A DNA stretch of 20,000 bases from Stramonita haemastoma (GCA_030674155.1 CM060320.1:27820117-27840116), one strand, 5' to 3'; shown: positions 9,067 to 20,000, counted from the first letter of the stretch. The notes: a model not told the origin generated them from the letters alone. Program-made: numbers and translations.

Positions 9067-9068
<2 letters not shown>

Positions 9069-9476
9069 TTGCAGGCTCATGGAGAGACACATACACATAT
9101 AATATAATAATAATATAATGATACTATAAACTCACAGAGAAAGGGAAAAGGGGAAAACTAATGCCAGACAGTCTCAAAGAGCCTCTCCTCCACGGGTCTC
9201 ATGATAAACAAACTCTCTTCTTAACATGGCCTAACCCTCCCAGACTAACAGGGAATTGGTCACCCTTCTGCATGGATGGCCTTGTTGACAGACTGTATAA
9301 TTATACTGGATCATTATTATTATTATTATTATGATTATTGGCAGGGTTTTGATTTATTGTGGACTGCCGTTTCAAGTACCAGGATTCGGCTTTAGTTTTG
9401 GGATTGGGTTTTGATTTTTGGTTTAGTTAGTTTTTTGTTGTTTTGTTTTTCAACGAAAAAAAGCTTTATCCGTTCT

Positions 9477-9517
9477 CTCTCTTTGTGTCTGTCTGTGTCT
9501 GTCTGTCTGTCTGTTAT

Positions 9518-9572
<55 letters not shown>

Positions 9573-9675
9573 TCTGTCTGCTCTTCTCTCTGTGTCTCTC
9601 TCTCTCTGTCTCTCTCTCTCTCTCTGTCTCTCTCTCTCTGTCTCTCTCTCTCTCTCTCTCTTGTCTCTCTCTCTC

Positions 9676-9749
<74 letters not shown>

Positions 9750-9781
9750 GTCTCGTCTCTCTTCTCTCTTCTCTCTCTCTC
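9477..9781. repeat. Compound CTGT/CT locus
   Basis: CTGT tetramers (about 9489-9544) pass into CT with frequent CTGTCTCT and CTTCTCT interruptions, up to 9781. Confidence 0.93.
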
Positions 9782-10312
9782 CATGTTTTGTCCTTATTTT
9801 TTCAATTTCTTCTTCCTCCTGTCTTTGTTTCAAGTAGTCTCATTCAGTTTTGTTGTTTGTTTTTTGGTTTTTTTTTTTTTTAATCTCGGGGTGGTTGAAG
9901 CGAATTTGGGCTTCGAGAAACTGTGAACGGAAAATACCAGTGTGTAGCTCTTACCCTCATCCTTTTTTTTCCACCAGGTAATTTATCCCTTACAGGTAAG
10001 GTTCTTAATGACTTGTTTCAAGTGTGGTATCTGTTGACTTTCTGGGTATTTTTTTTCTTCTTCTATTCTTAAACACTCATTTACTTTTCGATGTCAAGAG
10101 TCTCTGTTTGAAGCTGTTTCGTAGTCTTGTAGTCTGGTTCAGTTTCTGAAAGAGCATGTAGAAAAGTTGTCCTCCTGTCCAGTCTTTTGGTCACACTTCC
10201 TCGTTCTGACCCTCCCCTGTGCTAAGTTTTTGTTGTTTTTTTTAATTTTTTTTATTGATCACAAGTGTGGTCTAGCGCAGATGGCTTTGAGATACATTCA
10301 TTATTTGGTAAA

Positions 10313-10456
10313 CACACACACACACATGCGCGCGCACACACATACACACATGCGCGCACTCGCACACACACATACACACACACGCGCGCGCGCGTGCACA
10401 CACACACACACACAACACATACACACACACTACACACACACATCACACAAACAACA
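10313..10456. repeat. Imperfect (CA)n/(CG)n tract
   Basis: Alternating purine/pyrimidine sequence with blocks such as ACACACGCGCGCGCGCGTGC (about 10376-10397). It is prone to Z-DNA and is similar in composition to 8535-8669 on the opposite strand. Confidence 0.9.
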
Positions 10457-10509
10457 CGTTTACACTGTTCTTCCAGCAATACACTCCGTCTTCTTTGTGT
10501 CCTTCTTGC

Positions 10510-10616
<107 letters not shown>

Positions 10617-11812
10617 ATGCCCTCCCCCCTACCCCCTCCCCACAGTGGTCCAGTCAACAACTTGTAGTTTCCAATGGGTTACTCCTTCAGCCGCCATGGG
10701 TCCCCAGTCCCGATTTTGTTTTTTTTTTTCCCCTTCAAGACTTTAGGTAGGACCTGTTCCGCTTCCCCGGCGTTCTGACTGCTTTGGCATCAGTGTGAGA
10801 GCTTGCATGGAGATTGGACCAATGTGCAAAACAAAAAATATTCAGACGCTGATGTGCTTGGGAGTTTTGTCTGTTTCTTCACCACCTACATGTGTATTGA
10901 GATTGCTCGCAACTCTTATTTGTTGTGTGTATGTGATGTAAAATATGGACTGTGTTCTACTCTAAACGCACCGTGTGGAGGTTTGTACTCACGTCTCAAC
11001 AATCTTCCCGGCTTCTTATTACTACTATTGTTATCATCCTTGTTATCAATATCAAAGCTTCACTTTCACCATTATTATGTTATTATTGTCATCGTGTGTA
11101 GTTGAAACGTCTCTGGCTGATTGTAGGAGTCTTGAGGTCATTGGGGTTTGGGGTTGTTTTTTTTTCATTTGTTACGGTGAAATATGTTAATGTTGCTGTC
11201 GCCATTTTTTGGTGATGTTTCTGTCTTGCTGTTTCCGCATCCGCTCATTGCGATCTGCCCGCCTGAGCTGTGCCCAGGGTTATCGTGTCCCACAGGGTCA
11301 CACAAGTCTTCAGGGGGAGGGGGAGCTTTTTCATGTTTGGACGCCCTATGGTCACCAGTCAGACGCCCCCTGCACTGCGTCACCTTGGTGGTGTTCAGTG
11401 GTGGCTGCTCTGAGTTAACATGCGCAGAACACAATCTACTGAATCTCTTACTAACAAAAATAATAGCTTAACCACAGTGGCAGACTGAGCGATATTCCTT
11501 CCTACCAAGGGTGATGATGAGCACACCGTAGCGTCCTTCCAACGACCTACATGAACCTCCACTCCAAAAAGTTTTGGGTTTCACTCACCACAGGCACAGA
11601 AAAGTGTGTGGGAAACCAAAACCTGAGGTCACAACGAGAAGAAGAAAAAAAGCAGCCAGAGCCACTGAATCAGAGAGGTTTTCTTTCACTTATGATGATC
11701 AGTGGTGATGAGGATGATTTAAAGATGCTGCTGTGGCAATGCTGTGGAAATGCATGTGCTTTGAGGTTTCTTGGCAGGGCTGTACTCGACACTTTCTCTC
11801 ATCAGAAATTAT

Positions 11813-12075
11813 AATAACCCTGGCGTCCACCGGGCCCGACAGATGCAGACACTTGCAGTGCTGGTCAAGTCATTTGGGCAGAACTCAAAATTTCGCCAAC
11901 AAAAAGATTTAAGGTCGACTGCGTGGGCCCAGTCTTCCCAAATGAGCCTACACCAAACTCACTCTGAGTAGAGGCCGGCCGAAGTCCGGAAAAAAAAACT
12001 ATCACTTATATGGGATTCAAACCAGTGACCTTCCAGCCTGTAACTAAACGTGCTAACCACTACGCCTTAGCGCCT
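11813..12075 (-). mobile_element. tRNA-derived SINE, diverged copy
   Basis: On the minus strand the head reads GGCGCTAAGGCGTAGTGGTT, a near-consensus A box (complement of 12057-12067, one mismatch). A good B box, GGTTTGAATCC, follows at tRNA spacing (complement of 12013-12023). The head is followed by a T-rich spacer, CGGACTTCGGCCGGCCTC and a body to about 11813, ending GGACGCCAGGGTTATTATAA, whose AT-rich end could be the tail. No convincing TSD was found, so the boundaries are approximate. The plus-strand frame at 11771-11971 is incidental. Confidence 0.72.
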
Positions 12076-12738
12076 GGTAAACATGAACATTTGGTTTTGG
12101 TGTGAAACAGTGTGGTTCTCGTGTAAAAGCCATTATCTTTGTCCTCATTATAATACTGTTCATCATTGCTATTGTAGTCTTCGTCATGATTATGGGGGTT
12201 TTGTCTATATTCATGTATGACAACAAAAAAGAAAATTCACTTTTTCAAAGTTTGATATTTGTGTCTTTTAATTTTTTGTCTACTTCAAGAACCGTTGATG
12301 GCATTCCAGACATCCATTCGGGGTGGGGGGTGGGGGGAGGGAAACCACTCGAGATAATCTAAAGAGCCAGTTATCCTTAATATAACAGAGGAAACGTCTC
12401 CACACCTCATATTTTGATTTTATGACCTCTGTTTACGAAACCTTAAGCTGCTGATACTAGCTGCTTGTTTTCAAGGAATGAATTGCGTTTCGGCATTTTA
12501 ATCATTACATACAGTTTTTCTGATGATCCAAATCTCAAAGCAAGTTCATCCTGTTGGGGTATGACTTCATATTTTGGAAAAAAAGTGTTTTTATATAAAA
12601 AAAACTATATAAATGTAGCCTTTAGAATATAGCTGTGAGATTTTAAAAAATGATTGCATATGAAACAATATTGTTAGTGGTTAATCCCAGTCATTGCCAA
12701 AAAGTTTAAGAATTTTAACCGCAGTATTAGATATGAAC

Positions 12739-12741
<3 letters not shown>

Positions 12742-12772
<31 letters not shown>

Positions 12773-12775
12773 GGG
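12742..12775. repeat. A28-G6 homopolymer pair
   Basis: A run of 28 A (12742-12769) is directly followed by six G. It could be a retroposition tail, but no element was recognised upstream of it. Confidence 0.9.
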
Positions 12776-13114
12776 CCGAAATAAAAGTTGTTTTAGTGTT
12801 GTGAACAAATGATCAGTTAACGAGGGTGTTATCGAAGGGAAGTAATTTTTGGTGTTTTTTTTCATAAAAGTGGTTATATCCCATCCAGCACTCCGTTCTT
12901 TGTAATTATTGTGTTGCGAAGGGACATGAGTAAGGTTTAACTTTGACAGAGTTATACAGGCTGTGACTGTAAGAGGTTGCAGTGACTGAAAGAAATTTCA
13001 ACATAAATCTTCAAGGCATACCAGCATTTTGATGTAGCCTGAGGAAATTTTGCTGACTGCAGTAACTGACAAAGCGTCAGATCATTTCAGTGTATACAGA
13101 CAATTCCTTTTTAT

Positions 13115-13135
13115 AAAAAAAAAAAAAAAAAAAAA
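13115..13135. repeat. A21 homopolymer
   Basis: 21 consecutive A. No retroposed body was identified on either side. Confidence 0.9.
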
Positions 13136-13267
13136 CGAAAAGGCAAAAAGAAACAACTTTTCGAGTACTGTATTGGTGCGCTGTGTTGTGTCGTATTGTA
13201 TCGTATTGCATTATGTTGTTCTCTATGAAATTTTTTTTAAATCCATACAAGGAGAGCTTGTGACCCC

Positions 13268-13273
13268 AATAAA
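13268..13273 (+). terminator. Candidate polyadenylation signal AATAAA
   Basis: AATAAA is followed by a T/G-rich stretch (about 13281-13316), as expected of a downstream element. It is about 4.5 kb after the globin stop codon. The earlier AATAAA at 12780-12785 lies beside the A28-G6 run and has a weaker downstream context. Whether either serves the globin mRNA cannot be told from sequence. Confidence 0.25.
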
Positions 13274-13806
13274 GCGATACACGTTTTGTTTTATTCCTGT
13301 TTCGTCTTGTCATGACTTGTAGTAATATTGCATGTGAAGATGAATTGTAACTGCATAATTTTACCCCTCCCCTTCCCTGCCCCAAGGTCTTATTCTGCTG
13401 CGTCCCTCCTGGAGCAAACCTTAACCTTTTTCCTTTACAACAAAATGAAAATACATGAGGGTTTTTTATATAAAAAAACACATGCAATTGCTGGCGAATG
13501 ATATAATAGTGACGACTGGTGTTCTTGTTTTTGTTTGCGAAATGGCGCCTTTCCTGTTAAAAAAAATGATTTAGGGAATGAGGGGTTTATTCTGTCGAAG
13601 GGGACAGATCGAGTGTTACGTCTGTCTAAAATTCAAAACGCATGTGTTGTTAGTGAGAGTGTGGGTGTGGGTGTGTTCGTAATGTTGTTTCTTGAATCAT
13701 TAGATAATGGGGAAAAGGTGTTTTTTTTCCATGTTGTAGTTTACGTGTAAATTTACTCATATTCCACGTTTAGATTTTTTGAAGAACTTTTTTCTTATGA
13801 ATCATC

Positions 13807-13808
<2 letters not shown>

Positions 13809-13871
<63 letters not shown>
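13809..13871. repeat. (CT)n microsatellite
   Basis: A pure CT array of about 31 units. Confidence 0.95.
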
Positions 13872-13874
<3 letters not shown>

Positions 13875-15080
13875 CGAACAGATTGTTTGGTATGTGTATG
13901 CCTGTGGTTGTATTTTTACATGTACTTGGCAAAATATGAAGTGAAACAGTGGAGAGATTTTGATTAATTTGTTTTAGTATAAAAAAAAATCATTTCGCTG
14001 ACCAAAATCTAAATCTGCAATAAGAAAAATATGGCATAGAAAACAGGAAAAGGTACAATATTGTTGGTAGGATGTGTGTAATGATAACTTGGGAGAGTTG
14101 CTTCGACAAGTACTGATTAAAGACTCGGTGCAGTTAAACAAATGCTGGAATAAACCCTGTCGCAAGCTCAAGGATAGGTATTTTTCAGCCAGCATTATTT
14201 AAGTCGAGTCATTTGATTCTATGTCTTGCTTCCGTGGATGTGAATTAAAACATGGTAACAAACTTTTTGTGTGTACACTTTTTTCTTCGATAATATCAAA
14301 CCAGACTATTTTTATGTTGACTAGACTGGACATGGATCAACACAATCCTTTACCTCATTGTCCCCCTTTTTGCTGTATAATCTTTGGTCTAAATGTCTTG
14401 CGTACTACTTTCATGCTAGAGCAGAGTCCTGTTAAATGTGTACTGTTTGAATGTAAACTATAGCAGACTACTGATCAAGAAGAAAGTAGGACCCCACGCT
14501 ACGGCTACGGCACATTAATTCAAGCTTCTTTTTGAAAACAGTAGACATCGTTCAGTCAAAGGGAAACAACTCCAGTTGTAACATCAACATTTCCTTTTTT
14601 TTTTTTTTAAAGTGGGGGGGTTTCCTGTCTTCCTATTTAGTGATGGTAGTAAAAGATTTATGTGGGTATTTCAACTGCTTTATTTCCTTTTTTATCCAAA
14701 AGGGATGCCAACACAAAAGAAGTAGACTTTTGAAGTGGGGCTCTTTTCATTTATTCATGAGGCTAAAGAAACTTATGTTCATGCTGTTTCGGGGTTTGTT
14801 TTCGTTGTTGTTGTCGGGGGGAGGGGAGTGTTTTTTGTTTTATAAGGGAGGGGGAAGCTAAAAAAAACTGTGTGTAGATTAATGATCTTATTCTTTTCTG
14901 TTAAATACTTAAACATTGTCAAGGCAAGCATTGAGTGTGCTCAAAACTTTTTATATATATTTCTAACAGTCACTGACTTCAGTTCAATCAACATGTAAAC
15001 ACCTGTGAAAAATAATCCTTTTTAAATGCTGAAAGGACACATTTCTTAAACAGACACTTATATGTTTTCATTTATCATTT
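13872..15080. other. AT-rich non-coding region, no gene seen
   Basis: No splice-bounded exon or RNA gene was recognised. It includes a T13 run near 14595 and a G-rich stretch at 14814-14855. Confidence 0.5.
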
Positions 15081-15097
15081 TATTATGTTTGCGGCAT

Positions 15098-15144
15098 TTT
15101 CATTAAAAATAGCCGAACACTTCATTAAAAATAGCCGAATACGC
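15098..15144. repeat. Short tandem duplication, 22-bp unit
   Basis: The unit TTCATTAAAAATAGCCGAA plus (C/T)AC occurs twice in tandem (about 15098-15119 and 15120-15141), differing at one base. Confidence 0.8.
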
Positions 15145-15313
15145 GCGTTATAAAAATTTTAAATGCATTGATGTAAACCTGAGTGACACATCAAATTAAC
15201 AAAAAAACCCCATTTTTTTCCCTCAAATAAATAGGCAGAGTCTTCTTTGCCCTACAGCTGCTCAGATGGTAATTGCATGTGAGATGGCTGCTTTTAAAAA
15301 TTTGTTCCCAGAG

Positions 15314-15582
15314 TCTAAGAGTGTGTTTTGTTTTTACCGCCTTATATTGTGAAAGGCATGGCACAAATTTTGACTGATGTGACAAGCCTTGGTTGATTTT
15401 TTTCATTACATGTTCTGTAGTTGTTAAACGTGTGTGTGTGTGTGCGACAGACCCTAGAATGTAAGGGTTTGTGTTTTGTTTTTACCACCTTTTTTTGTAG
15501 GGCATAGCACAAATTTGGACAAAAAATGACAAGGTTTGGGGTTGTTTCTTTATTACATGTTCTGTAGTTATTAAACATCTCT
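15314..15582. repeat. Tandem segmental duplication, two copies at 148-bp period
   Basis: Copy 1 (about 15314-15434) and copy 2 (about 15460-15582) share GTGTTTTGTTTTTACC, GGCAT(G/A)GCACAAATTT, TGACAAG and ATTACATGTTCTGTAGTT followed by TTAAAC. Copy 1 is followed by (TG)n-CGACAGAC (to about 15451). After copy 2, an expanded CT/ATCT/TA/TG cluster separates the unit from a similar (TG)n-TGACAGAC at about 15656-15681. The duplicated unit may therefore include its microsatellite. Confidence 0.85.
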
Positions 15583-15675
15583 CTCTCTCTTTCTTCTCTC
15601 TCTCATCTATCTATTTATCTTTCTATATATATATTATATATATATATATATGTTGTGTGTGTGTGTGTGTGTGTG
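15577..15675. repeat. Compound CT/ATCT/TA/TG cluster
   Basis: (CT)n to about 15603, CTAT-type steps, (TA)n to about 15650, then (TG)n to 15675. Confidence 0.9.
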
Positions 15676-15791
15676 ACAGACAGGCATGCATTTGTTGAAA
15701 ATAAGCGTGTCACGTTAATGTATTGACATGGTCGAAATGCTAGCTGCAGCGCAGTGTTTGTAGTGTCATGATTGCGTTTTTATGCGGTTTT

Positions 15792-15807
15792 GGGGGGGGG
15801 GGGGGGG
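15792..15807. repeat. G16 homopolymer
   Basis: Sixteen consecutive G. It is compatible with a G-quadruplex on this strand. Confidence 0.9.
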
Positions 15808-16890
15808 ATTATCAGAAAGTGTTGACATTTTTTTTGAAAGATTTAATTGAATTTGAAGATAGAAATTCAATCATGTTAAGTGACCTCCACATAATCTGGT
15901 ATTTTTTTTTTTTTTTGTCGAAGGCATCACATTAAATTGTATTATTCAAGTATGCGTTACCTCTGAGTGATTTCAGGTGTGTGTTTCCGTTTTTCTTTTC
16001 TTCTGTTATCAAACGATTGTATCGCATGTTTCATATCTGAGTTTGTTATGTACATGATGAAATGTTTGAACTTTGCAATAATCCTCAGAAAAAAAGAGCT
16101 CTCGCTCTTTAAAAAAAAAAATTCTCTTCTGTAAAGGTGGTGATGATGGTAATTGCTTTTTTTTTTTTTTTAATGAAAAAAGCATTTCTACGAATAAATA
16201 AATAGAGTAATGATGGTGACGATGAATGATAAAGTTATTTGGAAAGGATTCCTTTTGAACTAAAATTAATATGGGATTTTTTATGTGAAACAATGCCTTC
16301 TGCGACAAAAATGACAACTTAGTCCACATGTGGAGTAGGATAATCCCTTGAAACTTGTTCTACGTGTGTAGGATACACTATTAAATCAATACTTTCTTCA
16401 TTCTGTGTTGTTGGTCAAGAAATTGCTGTGTTTAGTCATTTCTATGCTACCTATTCAAGCCTTCTTTTTTCTGTTTACAAGAACAAATAACCAGTCGTGT
16501 AACATTTCACCACTTCAAAAAAAAAAAAAAAAAGAAAAAGAAAGAAATTCAGGTTTGTGTAGTAGCCATGTTGTGTGACAGTGAACTTGTAGATCTGTTT
16601 TTAAAAAAATGATAAGAAAAAGAAACCGGTTTGTCCATTTCTGTTTTATCATTGTTCCTATGAACTTGTGTGGTGAGTTTTCTCCCCTTGTCCCAGCCCC
16701 ACCTTATGAAGCCTTTTTGTAGTGGAACATGCGCACACAATTTCCGGAATGTTGTCAATCAATGTTTTGATCGAAGATTTCAAAGATTGAATGTTTAGAG
16801 GTTGTGTGATGTGTGCCCAAATGTTTAATAAGCTTTGAGACAATGGATTGATGTCTGTGTGACAGGACCAAGCTGTAACAAAAAATGTGG

Positions 16891-16892
<2 letters not shown>

Positions 16893-16951
<59 letters not shown>

Positions 16952-16954
16952 GAG
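16893..16954. repeat. (AG)n microsatellite
   Basis: A GA array with GGAG breaks near 16939 and 16951. Confidence 0.94.
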
Positions 16955-17136
16955 ACTTGAATGAATTGATTAGATTTATATGAATTTTATTTCAAGAGGG
17001 TTACGGCATAAGCAAAATGATTTTTTCTACAACCAGCCATCAGGGCAAAATGAACACAAAATTAAAAATGAACAAAAAACCTATCAACCAAACGACAAAA
17101 ATACAGTTTTTTTTATTAAAAGAGAAAGAAACGAAT

Positions 17137-17138
<2 letters not shown>

Positions 17139-17204
<66 letters not shown>
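17139..17204. repeat. (AG)n microsatellite
   Basis: A pure AG array of about 32 units, followed by two copies of GAGAACTGGGGTT (13 bp). Confidence 0.94.
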
Positions 17205-17205
<1 letters not shown>

Positions 17206-17366
17206 TGGGGTTGAGAGAACTGGGGTTGTTTGTCATAAGAAATTTGAAAGAAAAAAAACAACATCATCAATAAAAATGGACAGGAATGGGACTGACCAAT
17301 GTTACTGTCTGGAAAGCGGAAAGACAAGAGCTTTACCGTAAAAAGTTAAAGGCACAAGCAAAAGAG

Positions 17367-17789
17367 ACGGGTGCAATAGCAGAGTGGCTAAGACCGTTCA
17401 ACTTTAATCCCACAGGTCTATAAAGTGGTGCGTTTGAATCTTGAAGATGTCTGGTGAACTAGGGGTGGGGATTTTTACGATCTCCCAGATCAATTTCAAT
17501 GGATACCTTGCAGTGCGTTAATTCTCTTCGTGCATAGTTTACACATGCACAAGATCAAATGTGTCAGCCTACATTAAAGATCCCGTACTCCACGTCAGGT
17601 TTTTCGGTGAGTTACAGAAACGCGAACATACCCAGCTTATATCCCCACAGTCGGAATACAGCTACCTTCTGGTGGGCAAAGACAGTCTAGTCGCAGACGA
17701 GGAATCTCACCACAGGGGAACCTTAGAACTCTAGCCGAGGTTAACAACAACACATAACAAAAATTTTTAAAAAATTAAAAAACCATAGG
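17367..17789 (+). mobile_element. tRNA-derived SINE resembling an abundant caenogastropod family
   Basis: The head has a perfect A box, TAGCAGAGTGG (17377-17387), and a slightly diverged B box, CGTTTGAATCT (17431-17441). The body includes GGGGATTTTTACGATCTCCC, TTAAAGATCCCGTACTCCAC and ACATACCCAGC, segments I recall from a very common SINE in caenogastropod genomes. The end is an AAC-rich and A-rich tail (about 17741-17780). Flanking 7-mers AAAAGAG (17360-17366 and 17790-17796) may be the TSD, but the match is short and A-rich. Numerous substitutions against the remembered consensus suggest an older copy than the one at 3377-3661. Confidence 0.8.
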
Positions 17790-17978
17790 AAAAGAGTCTG
17801 CCAGTTGTTTGTTTGGGAATGAAGAAAGACAAGGTAAAAGTCGTATACGGTAAATTCGAAAGAAAAAGCCTTGTCAGTATGACAACTGAAGGACGAATAC
17901 AGTGTTAAGTACTTAGACGTTTATCATAAGACCCATGTATTTCATATGTGTTGGTCAGAATCTTTGTAGTTTCTGGTA

Positions 17979-18017
17979 TGTGTGTGTGTGTGGGGGGGGG
18001 GGGGGGGGGGGGGGGGG
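17979..18017. repeat. (TG)n-G26 tract
   Basis: A short TG run passes directly into 26 consecutive G (17992-18017). It is a strong G-quadruplex candidate and a likely site of sequencing-length error. Confidence 0.92.
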
Positions 18018-19914
18018 AGGAGAGGATAGAGGCTTTCCAATTTAGTCTGACAAATTTATTTTGTATGGAAAACCTAGCTACAGTTTTTATTATCCACTCG
18101 AGGCATGATTGAGAGCTGTAGATTACAGAATTTGTAAAACAGCATGCTCACGGGGATTTTGTGTAAAACGGTGCATGCCTGTTTATTCCATTATCCTGGA
18201 AGTAACAAAAATTGAATGAATAAATCTAAATAGCACTTCACAGGTTATTATGTCTTTTTTTTAATCACTGATTGTCTCTTAGTCAGAATGTGGAGTACCT
18301 TAAAAGTGTCGCATTTGCAAAGTCTCTCCATTGGCGAAATTCCAGGCTCTTGCCGAGGAAAGAAATAAAAGGCTCATCAGTGTGGGGTCACAGGTGTAAA
18401 AGCTTATGCTTTCACAAACACTTTGTAGAAAAGCGTATAATTAAACTGCATTTCTATTCACTGAAAGTATGAGTAGCAACCAAAAGAAAAAGCAAACAAG
18501 TAGGACTGAAGAAATAGCGTAGTGCTCAAGTGGAAAACCTCCGACTGTAAACGCCGTTTACATTGAAATTATCTCCCTGTGCTCAGTATCCAAACGCCAT
18601 TAATAGTGAAATTACCTCCCTGTACTCAATCAGTTGGTGCTCTTAGTTTTAAATGTTCGCTTTTCATGATAGAAGGATGTAAATGTTGAGTACCATAAAC
18701 TTTAATTTCAGGAAATTAGGAGTTAAAGACAGAATATTATGATGACAGAAAAGATACAGGAATGTCCTTAAACTTTGAAATTCATGCTCTTTTTCGAAGA
18801 AAGTGTCTGAAATGCTTATAAAACTTCATTTAGAACAAGTTAGCAAGCGACTAAGAGTGTAAAGGTCCAGTGCTTGCTCTACTTTCGTCCATTCCTGTTC
18901 AACTGTTACCAGTACTCTCACTCTTGCTGCTTCTACTAGCACTACTCCTTTTGTACTACTGCTACTGCAGTTCATTGTACTTTTTCTATCACTATTATGT
19001 ACAGAATTTTGGCTACTGACGGCAGAAATTTATAAAGTCCAGTCAGAGGCAAAAATCTCGAAAAGAGAAAATGAAATAATATCAACTTTGGCCTTTTTAT
19101 TAGTTAAGAGTCAGAAACTCCTTACAAGGACAGTAAAGAAGCCAAACGTTTCTACTGCTCCTCTGATCAATGTCACTGTTGTGTTTTGTTTTCGTCCATT
19201 TACAGTAGAGAGGTTTCCTTTGTCAGCAAATGGGAGAAAGAATGAAACAAAACCTGACACAAAGATGTCTGAACTACTTTCAAGAAACCAGTAGAGACTT
19301 CACATCCTATTTCATCTATTATACCTTGTACAATCTTGTTTTCCTCTACAATAAACTGTGTTCTTATTAAAACAAAAAACAACAAAAAAACGGAATTCCA
19401 TTCATTGTACAGTACAACTTTGTTTTCTTTCTCAGTGTTTGCAGTTTTTAACTTGTTAACATACATTGAGAATGATATTTTTTGTTTCAGATATTATGCA
19501 TTGCTTTGGCATTTGCAAAACAAACAAAAAAATGATCAGAGAATTTGAAGATGAAGATGGTTTCTGCTCTTCTCATTTTGTCTGTGGAGTTTGGACTGAC
19601 CATAGCCTTAGACACTTGTCTGTGTTGTGTGTTGATGACTATTGTTAACTAATGCCTTAATTACCACGTTTGATCAAGAGAGGGCGTTGTCTTTTTTTAT
19701 GCAGAGCGAACGTGTTGTTGTTAGTCTTGGCATGTCATGTATCATCATCATCACAAGTAAACGTCTATGAGACTGCTGTGGAGGGGTTGTTGTTTTATTC
19801 ATCTGTGAGCGACAAGGAGAATGAACGAACGACTGAATGAAGGATCACTTTTTCGCAAGGATGAAGGTTTTAGGCCAAGCCTATCTAAAATCTGCCCTTG
19901 TGAAAAGTAACTCT

Positions 19915-19915
<1 letters not shown>
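18018..19915. other. AT-rich non-coding region, no gene seen
   Basis: Apart from the 43-bp duplication, nothing was recognised. Frames of 60-88 codons (for example at 19200-19466 minus) have no domain, signal or splice support. Confidence 0.5.
18549..18633. repeat. Imperfect tandem duplication, 43-bp unit
   Basis: Two copies begin AAACGCC at 18549 and 18592. Both carry TGAAATTA(T/C)CTCCCTGT followed by (G/A)CTCA. The left copy follows a weak A-box-like TAGCGTAGTG (about 18516-18525), so this may be a decayed SINE fragment. Confidence 0.72.

Positions 19916-20000
<85 letters not shown>
19913..20000. repeat. (CT)n array running off the window end
   Basis: A CT array with TTC breaks near 19918 and 19973. 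It continues past the right edge. Confidence 0.94.

Larger units (their letters stand above)
12076..13810. other. AT-rich non-coding region, no gene seen
   Basis: Apart from the homopolymers and the candidate poly(A) signal, nothing is recognisable. The frame at 12102-12362 encodes a hydrophobic stretch (VLIIILFIIAIVVFVMIM) that derives from ATT/ATC-rich DNA and has no supporting exon signals. Confidence 0.5.
15808..17366. other. AT-rich non-coding region, no gene seen
   Basis: Apart from two (AG)n arrays and A/T runs (near 15902, 16160 and 16518), no exon or RNA gene was recognised. Confidence 0.5.

Noticed and set aside
9961..10008. Possible microexon between CACCAG and GTAAGG at about 9978-10000
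   Set aside because: A CAG followed by GTAA twice within 25 bp looks like splice sites, but the implied exon is tiny, lies after the globin stop codon, and has no supporting coding context.
10270..10310. A-box-like TAGCGCAGATGG as a further SINE head
   Set aside because: It does not fit the A-box spacing exactly, there is no B box, and the CA/CG microsatellite follows at once.
11165..11471. Overlapping frames of 69-95 codons on both strands as a possible exon
   Set aside because: There is no recognisable domain, no consistent splice sites, and no frame preference among the alternatives.
12102..12362. 86-codon frame with one predicted membrane segment, preceded by a CAG that could be an acceptor
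   Set aside because: The hydrophobic stretch comes from ATT/ATC/GTT-rich DNA similar to the trinucleotide repeats elsewhere. No partner exon or domain was seen.
12742..12785. A28 tract plus AATAAA as a processed pseudogene tail or true poly(A) site
   Set aside because: No retroposed coding body lies upstream, the AATAAA follows the A run, where a retroposed tail would have it before, and no TSD was found.

Overview
The window looks like eukaryotic, probably gastropod mollusc, nuclear DNA. The evidence is spliced coding sequence, AT-leaning non-coding DNA crowded with long dinucleotide and trinucleotide arrays (roughly an eighth of the bases, by eye), and at least three tRNA-derived SINEs whose bodies resemble abundant caenogastropod SINEs. 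There are no bacterial-type operons and no CRISPR array. The species assignment is inference, made without any database search.

The only protein-coding gene I can support is the 3' end of a globin-superfamily gene on the + strand. It comprises a penultimate exon of 81 nt (6672-6752) and a terminal coding exon of 117 nt with its stop codon (8671-8787). They are joined phase 0 by AAG|GT...AG|GTG splice sites across a 1918-bp intron. Together they encode the distal G helix, the GH corner, the whole H helix and a short C-terminal extension. The earlier exons, with both haem-ligand histidines, were not found and presumably lie upstream.

Positions 1-6671 are therefore best read as an upstream intron. 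This stretch holds (TA)n, (CT)n, (CA)n, (AG)n and (TG)n arrays, two compound CTGT/CT/CA loci, a minus-strand tRNA-derived SINE with an intact 10-bp target-site duplication (3367-3671), a 419-bp element with 15-bp perfect terminal inverted repeats (4719-5137), and a cluster of trinucleotide repeats just before the globin exon. The last globin intron (6753-8670) holds a (TG)n array, a GC-richer unclassified block, a 12-copy minisatellite with a unit of about 44 bp, and a TG/CG tract running up to the terminal 3' splice site.

Downstream of 8787 come a C-rich stretch, CAGA/CA and CTGT/CT arrays, and then about 10 kb of 3' UTR and/or intergenic DNA with no convincing exon. That region carries two more tRNA-derived SINEs (about 11813-12075 minus and 17367-17789 plus), a duplicated segment with a 148-bp period near 15.3-15.6 kb, a 43-bp tandem duplication at 18.6 kb, and long homopolymers (A28, G16, G26). 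The best polyadenylation signal, at 13268, is only a candidate. I found no clearly novel biological system. The points most worth checking are the globin gene structure, the MITE-like element, the SINE with intact TSD, the minisatellite, and the repeat-embedded splice acceptor.
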